From positions 1-8,021 of the forward strand of contig CAMFEN010000038.1 in NCBI GenBank assembly GCA_945949375.1: DNA of 8,021 nucleotides. Direction: 5' to 3'. Shown here in pieces: positions 1 through 5,559 of this stretch; the stretch's first letter is position 1, and each line of letters starts with the position of its first letter. This DNA is from an uncultured Bacteroidales bacterium (GTDB lineage: Bacteria; Bacteroidota; Bacteroidia; Bacteroidales; Paludibacteraceae). A program made the position numbers and the translations under genes. Below the pieces are notes generated by a model. That model was not told the DNA's origin. It ran no database searches and saw only the letters and a program-made list of their open reading frames with translations.

Positions 1-239
1 GCTGTGTCTGTATTCGAGGACGAGACATATAGTCCCGCAATGCCATCTTTACCAAATTGTCCCGAACGACCTATCTTCCATTGGTTTTCCAACGCTGCCG
101 GTTTCACCAGCACATTCAGTTGCCATGCCTCCTGCTCCGTCTGCGACTCAAAATCGCATAAAAAGGATGTCGCGGCAAATATCCTATTGGTGAGCAACAA
201 TGCCATCCATACAATATAGTAGGAAAAATGCTTCTTCAT
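1..239 (-). CDS. Partial secreted protein, N-terminus only (79 codons), probable jelly-roll/cleaved-adhesin-like start
   Basis: The gene starts at the ATG whose complement is 237-239 and runs off the left edge, so only 79 codons and two bases are visible. The N-terminus MKKHFSYYIVWMALLLTNRI is a typical signal peptide: two lysines, a hydrophobic core, and a likely cleavage near FAA (residues 21-23). The mature part opens with LCDFESQTEQEAW, then NQWKIGRSGQFGKDGIAGLY. This spacing of FE, W, W-x-(I/V)-G and (L/I)Y(V) is what one sees at the start of Bacteroidota choice-of-anchor J or cleaved-adhesin type domains, and it also resembles residues 32-79 of the 1030-residue protein two genes upstream. 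It lies 60 bases after the OmpA-family gene with no visible promoter, so co-transcription is likely. The function beyond export cannot be told from this fragment. The signal peptide and start are confident; the domain call is tentative. Confidence 0.8.
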   Translation of the reverse strand, partial: MKKHFSYYIVWMALLLTNRIFAATSFLCDFESQTEQEAWQLNVLVKPAALENQWKIGRSGQFGKDGIAGLYVSSSNTDT

Positions 240-270
240 GATTCGTAGTTGAGTCTTGGGTGTTGAGTGT

Positions 271-290
271 GCGCAGGCATCACCGCCTGC
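271..290 (-). repeat. GC-rich hairpin element, copy 1, between ompA-like gene and the next gene
   Basis: On the minus strand this reads GCAGGCGGTGATGCCTGCGC, with a perfect 6-bp stem GCAGGC/GCCTGC around the loop GGTGAT. It differs at only three positions from the element at 2010-2029 in the preceding spacer. No T-run follows it, so it is not a canonical intrinsic terminator. It may be a dispersed intergenic repeat or an mRNA processing or stability element within an operon. Confidence 0.6.
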
Positions 291-299
291 TTAATTAGT

Positions 300-1967
300 T
301 TATTCTGCTATCACCGCCACTTCCACGCGTCGGTTGTTCTGACGACCTTCGGCGGTAGCATTGGTATCTATCGGTTCGCTCTCGCCCTTACCCGCCGTCA
401 GTATGCGGTTCGGATCTATCCCGCGCTCCACCATCGCCTTCTTCACACTCGCCGCACGCCCTTCCGATAGTCGTTGGTTGTACGCCTCGGAGCCTTGCGA
501 ATCCGTATGACCGGTAATCAAGATACGCAGCGTTGGATTATCCGTCAGGAAGGTATAGAGCGTCTGCAAGTCCTCACCGGAAGTCTCCAGTATCTCCGTG
601 CGGTTAAGCGCAAAATAGATATGATGGAACACAAACACCGGCGGATCCATCGGTTTCACCTCTTCCACAGGCGGAATCACCTCCATCGGTTTAGGCGGCT
701 CCGGCAGGAGTACAAACAGCACGGTATCCATATCCTTCTTATGGGTGAGGAAGAGGGTATCACCCGCGTGGTCGCTGGGCAGATATCCATCAGCTTTGGC
801 TACCATCGCATAGTTGCCGGCAGCGAACCGAGCCGACAAAGTACCGTTCTGCTTCATATTCTTCACCACTATCTTCCGCTTCGGTTTATCCACATCGCGA
901 ATCTCCACCCTCGCCAACTGTCGCGTAGGACGGTCCATGGTATCGCTTACTTGGAAATAGATACGCGGATTGGGCACTTTCTGCTTATTCAGTTGGAGCA
1001 ACGCCGTGAACTTCACGCCCACCAGCAGCGAACTGAGTGCCTTATCCGCAAAAGCAGAACTATGCACGCTCTGTATGCTCACGGTGCCCTTATCCGCTGC
1101 CCCATATAGTTCGTTGATAGGTCCTACCTCTGCCATAGAATACGGCGTAGCAGATGCCACAGACAACATCGGCAGACCGTAGTCAATAAAGACAGATGCC
1201 CGCATACGCCACGGACGGTTGCGCTGCTCATTTGCCTCGTTCCATTCCGAGGAAAAGAACGCATTGAGATTCACGCCGAACTCCGCCGAGAGAGCAACAT
1301 CCAGTCCCCACGAGTGCGCGGCTTTGCCATCGCCTACATACAAAGGATGCTCATACATATCCTCCGTGCTCACCAGCGAGTGGGCCTGCAGTTCGCTCCA
1401 TTCCTCTATTGCCTGTGGTTCAGACACATTGGTTGTCAGCCCCCCGCGCTGTCGGCTACCCCCGGCGAAAGAGAAACCCACCTTCGCACCGGCAAGAAAA
1501 TAGTAACGTTCAAACTGCGCTCCGAAAAGCAACGGCACCATCACCTGCCCGATTGTCTCCGTCTCGCGAAGACGTGAGAAACGATAATGCTGCACCATCG
1601 TCGAATAGTCATCGCGCGGCACATCCACCGACAGACCTATCTTGCTCACATTGGTCAGCAAGCGTATCTCAGGACCCACCGAATAGACAAACCGCTTGTG
1701 ATGATGTTCCCATGCCACACCCGCGAGCATACCGCCACCACCTTGCATCGTATAGTCAAACTGCCCCGACAGGCGGCTTCCCGTACCGAAAGACTGTGAT
1801 GTAAAGTTGCCCACCAAGCCCGAGTAGCCGGCTCCGCCATATACACTCACGTGGTAGAAATCATCACCCTTGGTGTACCAAGGTTTGCCTTTGCTTTTCT
1901 TGGGGGCACCAAAGGAGGAAGGCACCATCAGCACAAGGCTCAATACTATATATAGCAATCGTTTCAT
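300..1967 (-). CDS. OmpA-family outer-membrane protein with N-terminal barrel and C-terminal peptidoglycan-binding domain
   Basis: This 555-residue protein is predicted to sit in the outer membrane and grip peptidoglycan in the periplasm. The signal peptide is MKRLLYIVLSLVLMVPSSFG, with cleavage near residue 20. Residues about 35-325 alternate aromatic and glycine-rich strands (for example YGGAGYSGLVGNF, YYFLAGAKVGFSFAGG, LLVGVKFTALLQL), as expected for an outer-membrane beta-barrel. Residues about 335-421 look like a carboxypeptidase-regulatory or PEGA-like beta-sandwich (FAAGNYAMVAKADGYLP). A proline-rich hinge spans 422-443. The OmpA domain, about 446-555, has TGHTD at 485-489, NQRLSEGRA at 497-505 and NRRVEV at 545-550. 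D489 and R504 are spaced like the E. coli OmpA residues D271 and R286 that bind diaminopimelate. It sits 125 bases after the 1030-residue surface protein, and I see no TAnnTTTG promoter in that gap. I give no gene symbol because many paralogues share this layout. Confidence 0.93.
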   Translation of the reverse strand: MKRLLYIVLSLVLMVPSSFGAPKKSKGKPWYTKGDDFYHVSVYGGAGYSGLVGNFTSQSFGTGSRLSGQFDYTMQGGGGMLAGVAWEHHHKRFVYSVGPEIRLLTNVSKIGLSVDVPRDDYSTMVQHYRFSRLRETETIGQVMVPLLFGAQFERYYFLAGAKVGFSFAGGSRQRGGLTTNVSEPQAIEEWSELQAHSLVSTEDMYEHPLYVGDGKAAHSWGLDVALSAEFGVNLNAFFSSEWNEANEQRNRPWRMRASVFIDYGLPMLSVASATPYSMAEVGPINELYGAADKGTVSIQSVHSSAFADKALSSLLVGVKFTALLQLNKQKVPNPRIYFQVSDTMDRPTRQLARVEIRDVDKPKRKIVVKNMKQNGTLSARFAAGNYAMVAKADGYLPSDHAGDTLFLTHKKDMDTVLFVLLPEPPKPMEVIPPVEEVKPMDPPVFVFHHIYFALNRTEILETSGEDLQTLYTFLTDNPTLRILITGHTDSQGSEAYNQRLSEGRAASVKKAMVERGIDPNRILTAGKGESEPIDTNATAEGRQNNRRVEVAVIAE

Positions 1968-1976
1968 TCGTTATTC

Positions 1977-1998
1977 AGTGGTTAGTGGTTAGTTGGTT
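1977..1998. repeat. Short direct repeats (AGTGGTT) just upstream of the OmpA-family start
   Basis: The plus strand carries AGTGGTT twice, then AGTTGGTT, so the minus strand reads a run of ACTAACC-like units. It ends only about nine bases before the OmpA-family ATG. It lies in the untranslated spacer and shows no obvious ribosome-binding motif. It is too short to be stable evidence of function. Confidence 0.55.
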
Positions 1999-2009
1999 AG
2001 TGCTCGGGG

Positions 2010-2029
2010 GCGCAGGTGTCCCCGCCTGC
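2010..2029 (-). repeat. GC-rich hairpin element, copy 2, between the 1030-residue gene and the OmpA-family gene
   Basis: The minus strand reads GCAGGCGGGGACACCTGCGC, with a 5-bp stem GCAGG/CCTGC. It is the partner of the element at 271-290: same length, same orientation relative to the genes, and 17 of 20 bases identical. On the minus strand it is followed by a C-rich stretch and not by a T-run, so it is a poor intrinsic terminator. Confidence 0.6.
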
Positions 2030-2030
2030 T

Positions 2031-2046
2031 ATAATTTATAAATTAT
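2031..2046. repeat. Perfect 16-bp AT palindrome in the spacer before the OmpA-family gene
   Basis: ATAATTTATAAATTAT is a perfect inverted repeat with no loop, directly next to the GC hairpin at 2010-2029. It could be an operator-like site or part of a composite intergenic repeat. AT-rich palindromes of this size do occur by chance in spacers of this composition, so no binding protein is proposed. Confidence 0.5.
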
Positions 2047-2092
2047 GAGAGTCTATGCTCTGAATAGTTGGCATGCAACACCCTCATAATTC

Positions 2093-5000
2093 TTAATTCT
2101 TAATTATCATAACGTATATTCCCTCCGGCAGCGCGATAACCACATCCGTCTGCCCTGCCTCCACCTCTTGTGTCAGCATGCGCACCCCCATTGGGTTGTA
2201 GCAAACCACCTTACAAGGCACGTCGCTCACCACACGAATCGTCTCGCCTCCGCGCACTTTCTTCGGAGAAACACCCGCCTCCGATGAACCGCCCACCAAG
2301 TCCTCCGCCGTATATTCACAGGTCTCTTGCGCACTGCCGTCTGCTAAATGCACCGCACAATGGTAACGGCTGCCCATCTTCAAGCCATCCACTGCATAGT
2401 AGTACGACTTCGTCTCCCCCTCCAGCAACACACCATCCTCGTACCACTGATAATCAACCAGTTGCAGACCGCCGTTATACTCTGCATTCTTCAGCGACAG
2501 CAGGTCGTTCCAGCGTTGAAATATCATATCGCGCAAGCAAGGCGACTCCACTTGCAGCGTGCGCTCCACAGCGCAACCATACTCGTTGTAGAACGTGAAG
2601 ACATACTCTCCTGCCTCTGCCATCTGCAACTCTGTATCCGTCTGTGCATCACCGTTGTCCACGCGATAATAAGTATATCCCGTACCCTCAATCTGCACGA
2701 TAGCCGCATCCAGCGAGTCCCCCATCTGTGTGATCGCTATCTCCGGCAACAACGGCTCCGCATACTGCACACTAACGCGCACCACGCTGTCGCAAGGCAC
2801 ACGCGGATAGACTATCTCCCAAACACCGTCCTCACGCGATTCATATACGTGCCCGTCCATCGTCAGCGTATCGCCATAGCACACCACTGTGTCTATCTCC
2901 GTCGGACTAAACGGAAGCACCACCATGTGCAGCGTGGTATTCTGTTGGCAACCGTTGAGCAACTGCTTCTCCATCTCATAATCACCCGTTGCACTGTAAA
3001 TCATACCCCCATACGACCGCATATTCACCGTCTCGCCTTCGCATACCGTCGTGTCTATCTCCAAATAAGTATCCATTATGGCAGGCAACTTAATGGTGAT
3101 AATAGTATCTACATAGCAACTACCCTCGCGCGCTTCGCCCAACCATGTAGCCATTGAGACCTGAAAACTACCTCCCTCGGCGGGGAATACATGCGTTACC
3201 TCCGCCTTGTCCGATTGCACCCCATCGCCGAAGTCCCAGATGCGCCCGTCCGTCCGCTCGCCGTAGTGGTCATGCGCCTGACCACCGCTGATAGTACGCA
3301 CAAAACTCTTGTCCTTGAATACCACAATGTTCTTGCAATCATGCGGGTCAGCCATCCACGACACCTCCACTATCGGATAACGCGGCATCACCAATACCGA
3401 CAGGTCAAACCGACAGTCCGGCAACTCTTTGTTGGTCAGCGTACATACATACACAGCCGAATCGCTCGTGCTCAAATCCACCTCTTGCGTCGTCCCCAAC
3501 ACCGTCTCTTCCCCGTTGCGACGCCACTCATAGTTAAAGCCGTCCGGAGCACTGGCGCGCACCTGATTGTCCGCACCGCAACCGCTCGTCTCTATCGATG
3601 CAGAGACGCAGTCTATCGTGTAGTAAGCATAGCCGAAGTGCCCTTCCTCCGTACAGTCGTAGGTCGCCAAACGGATGGTAATCCTCTTACCTACGTATTT
3701 CTCCAGATGCAGCCCGACGGTTGTCCAGTCTTTCCAGGTTACCGTTCCAAATAGTTTCGGGTCGTTATAAGTATGCCACCCCTCCCGCGTCGAGTCGGCT
3801 ACGAAACTCACATAGCCGCAAGTATAGTCTATATCCGCCCCTGTCTCGTCTTTTATCTCCAGCGTGAAGCGAGGCTGACTCTTGGAGTCATGCGCGGGGT
3901 CTTGCAGCACCACGGCGTATTGCAGCAGCAGAATCGTCATGTCTTCGGTAACCTCCATCGTATAGGTTATAGCCTCCGTCTCGCCGCCAAAACGCGGATT
4001 GCCCAACCGCACCGATGCTATCGCATTCTCCGGCACTATCGACAACGCCCCGCCCGTATTCGGGTCTGTCAGCGTCTTGTCCCAGCAGGTCGTATGCCTA
4101 CTCCACTCCGAGGCAATGCCATAGTCTATCTTGCCCACATTCTGATACGGCGAATCCTCGTTCCAAGAACCGTCCTCCAAATCGCCATAGGTGCATCGCA
4201 CCCCAGCTGCATCCAAATCGAAATAAGGCACGCAGTGCAAATCCGAGCAATACACAATATAATCTCCATGATAAGCAGTGAACGCGCTGAACATCTCGTT
4301 GCCATCTGTATCGTGGCAGATACTGCGCACACGGAAGTTATAACTCCCCTCCGACAGACCTTCCAGCAACACCTTGTTGCCTGCTGTCGGGTCATAGGCA
4401 AGGTTCAGCCATCTGCCCCCTTGACGGCGATACTGCACCACATAACTGTCTGCTCCGCCTTTCCAACTCACTTCCACCGTATCGCATGCCAACGAATGCA
4501 CCTCCACATCATACGGAGCCACGCACCGAGCATCCACCAACTGAATATTATCCACGCAAGCTCCGAAATCATCCGTCTTGCGCCCACCGCCGTTGCCCCA
4601 TGCCACATACAAACGATACGTCTGCGTCGCAGACGACGCCGAATCTACGCTAATCGGATAAGGGAAAACATACTGCTGCCATTTATTCTGACCATACAAC
4701 GCACCGGAGCAGTTACCATTCTGCAGCGTCGTCGGCAGCACACCGGTCGTCGTACTCGCCTTGATAAGCGTTACCGGTCCCTTGCTCGAATCTGTATAGG
4801 GTACCCAACCAACATACAGCACATTCTTATCATTCCCACCATTCTGCCAGTCAAACGATAGGTAATAATCCCCAACGGGCAACACCATATCACGATAAGC
4901 AAACTGCAAGTTCGCCTTATGGCAAAAACCCAAGTCCCCAAGCGTATCTACCACATATAGCGAACGACTCCCATCGCTCGCTATATGACTACCTACCGCC

Positions 5001-5185
5001 CAACAGTCTAAGCATTTATCCGCAGCCGCACCGCAGTTCAGCACCCACTCATCCGCCAACTCCAAAGAGTCCGTACCATCCTGCTCAAAACCCATCATAT
5101 AGGGGATGCTCACTTGGTGCGCCCGCTGCGCAAACAAACCGAAAGAAAACACCAATAACAGACCTAATATACCTATTCGTTTCAT
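2093..5185 (-). CDS. Large secreted multidomain surface protein (FN3, Ig-like, PKD modules) with T9SS-type C-terminal sorting domain
   Basis: This 1030-residue protein is predicted to cross the outer membrane by type IX secretion and be attached to the cell surface, probably as an adhesin. I start it at the ATG complement of 5183-5185: the frame stays open up to 5269, but the promoter at 5215-5246 lies inside that extension, and MKRIGILGLLLVFSFGLFAQ is a good signal peptide. Residues about 28-218 form a jelly-roll-like region (MGFEQDG, WAVGSH, YYLSFDWQ). An FN3-like domain at 221-290 has VEVSWKGGADSYVVQYR. A second beta-sandwich region spans about 315-530, then an Ig-like stretch at 535-600 (YEWRRNGEE, SAVYVCTL) and a PKD domain at 603-700 (RIWDFGDG). 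Residues 705-805 hold two DTVVC-type repeats, and 888-962 hold the RWNDLL...YNGG...YQWYEDG module common in Bacteroidota cell-surface proteins. Residues about 972-1030 end in PEGIYVMIIKN, a T9SS-type tail. About 31 cysteines suggest disulfides. No enzyme motif is visible. Confidence 0.9.
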   Translation of the reverse strand: MKRIGILGLLLVFSFGLFAQRAHQVSIPYMMGFEQDGTDSLELADEWVLNCGAAADKCLDCWAVGSHIASDGSRSLYVVDTLGDLGFCHKANLQFAYRDMVLPVGDYYLSFDWQNGGNDKNVLYVGWVPYTDSSKGPVTLIKASTTTGVLPTTLQNGNCSGALYGQNKWQQYVFPYPISVDSASSATQTYRLYVAWGNGGGRKTDDFGACVDNIQLVDARCVAPYDVEVHSLACDTVEVSWKGGADSYVVQYRRQGGRWLNLAYDPTAGNKVLLEGLSEGSYNFRVRSICHDTDGNEMFSAFTAYHGDYIVYCSDLHCVPYFDLDAAGVRCTYGDLEDGSWNEDSPYQNVGKIDYGIASEWSRHTTCWDKTLTDPNTGGALSIVPENAIASVRLGNPRFGGETEAITYTMEVTEDMTILLLQYAVVLQDPAHDSKSQPRFTLEIKDETGADIDYTCGYVSFVADSTREGWHTYNDPKLFGTVTWKDWTTVGLHLEKYVGKRITIRLATYDCTEEGHFGYAYYTIDCVSASIETSGCGADNQVRASAPDGFNYEWRRNGEETVLGTTQEVDLSTSDSAVYVCTLTNKELPDCRFDLSVLVMPRYPIVEVSWMADPHDCKNIVVFKDKSFVRTISGGQAHDHYGERTDGRIWDFGDGVQSDKAEVTHVFPAEGGSFQVSMATWLGEAREGSCYVDTIITIKLPAIMDTYLEIDTTVCEGETVNMRSYGGMIYSATGDYEMEKQLLNGCQQNTTLHMVVLPFSPTEIDTVVCYGDTLTMDGHVYESREDGVWEIVYPRVPCDSVVRVSVQYAEPLLPEIAITQMGDSLDAAIVQIEGTGYTYYRVDNGDAQTDTELQMAEAGEYVFTFYNEYGCAVERTLQVESPCLRDMIFQRWNDLLSLKNAEYNGGLQLVDYQWYEDGVLLEGETKSYYYAVDGLKMGSRYHCAVHLADGSAQETCEYTAEDLVGGSSEAGVSPKKVRGGETIRVVSDVPCKVVCYNPMGVRMLTQEVEAGQTDVVIALPEGIYVMIIKN

Positions 5186-5214
5186 AAACATAACTAACAA
5201 CACGAAAAACGCCG

Positions 5215-5246
5215 CAAAGTTACTAAAAAAAAAAGATATATGCAAA
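5215..5246 (-). promoter_or_regulatory. Bacteroidota-type promoter for the 1030-residue surface protein and the genes after it
   Basis: Read on the minus strand, TTTG (complement 5243-5246) is followed after exactly 20 bases by TAACTTTG (complement 5215-5222). This matches the known Bacteroidota primary-sigma consensus of TTTG near -33 and TAnnTTTG near -7. Transcription would start at roughly 5208-5210, leaving an untranslated leader of about 23-25 bases before the ATG at 5185. The spacer contains an uninterrupted run of ten T (A on the plus strand, 5225-5234). Confidence 0.8.
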
Positions 5247-5398
5247 TAAAAAGCAATAGAAAACGACATTTCTCCACCAAAATATGCTATCTGTCAGTAA
5301 CCCATCATTTTAACACATAAAGCATCCCACTAATAACCAACTCGCCCACTGCCCAAACAAATCCTACTGTCTGCAAATCAGCACATGTACATAGTATG

Positions 5399-5457
5399 TT
5401 TTTATTAGGTTATTATTAGGTTATTATTAGGTTATTATTAGGTTATTATTAGGTTAT
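5399..5457. repeat. 11-bp tandem repeat (unit TTATTATTAGG), five copies
   Basis: Four perfect copies of TTATTATTAGG lie at 5410-5453. One copy with a single mismatch precedes them at 5399-5409, and a four-base partial copy follows. The period is exact at 11 bases, close to one helical turn. The array lies about 150 bases upstream of the promoter at 5215-5246 and about 40 bases beyond the terminator of the 701-residue gene, in non-coding sequence. Confidence 0.92.
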
Positions 5458-5494
5458 AGATTAGATTAGCACCTCCGATTACTCCGACAACACT

Positions 5495-5535
5495 AAAAAA
5501 GAGACTGCCTAACTTCACGTTAGACAGCCTCTTTT
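5495..5535 (-). terminator. Strong intrinsic terminator of the 701-residue gene
   Basis: On the minus strand AAAAGAGGCTGTCTAAC and GTTAGGCAGTCTCTTTT pair over 17 positions around the five-base loop GTGAA, followed by a run of T. All 17 positions pair in minus-strand RNA because two are G-U wobbles. In plus-strand RNA those two become C-A mismatches, so the structure points to termination of the minus-strand gene. It starts about 25 bases past the stop codon at 5560-5562. Confidence 0.93.
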
Positions 5536-5559
5536 CAGTAGAATATACGCTGATTGAGA

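Larger units (their letters stand above)
5186..5559. other. 374-base spacer between two transcription units
   Basis: On the minus strand this spacer holds, in order, the terminator of the 701-residue gene (5495-5535), an 11-bp tandem repeat (5399-5457), about 150 bases of unremarkable sequence (5247-5398) and the promoter of the 1030-residue gene (5215-5246). The unremarkable part is rich in C and A on the plus strand, and I see no gene, strong hairpin or second TAnnTTTG promoter in it. A short inverted repeat ACATAGTATGT sits at about 5389-5399. Confidence 0.7.

Noticed and set aside
271..290. Hairpin considered as the terminator of the OmpA-family gene
   Set aside because: The stem is only 6 bp and no T-run follows on the minus strand.
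3773..4861. Long open frame on the plus strand (362 codons) opposite the 1030-residue gene, with others nearby at 2348-3157 and 3191-3754
   Set aside because: They are antisense shadows of a well-supported gene. Their translations are rich in arginine, histidine and isoleucine, with no domain, signal peptide or promoter.
5186..5269. Upstream extension of the 1030-residue frame to an ATG at 5269
   Set aside because: The extension contains the promoter at 5215-5246, and it would bury the signal peptide behind 28 unlikely residues.
5399..5457. Tandem repeat considered as a CRISPR array
   Set aside because: The units are 11 bases and directly adjacent, with no unique spacers between them.
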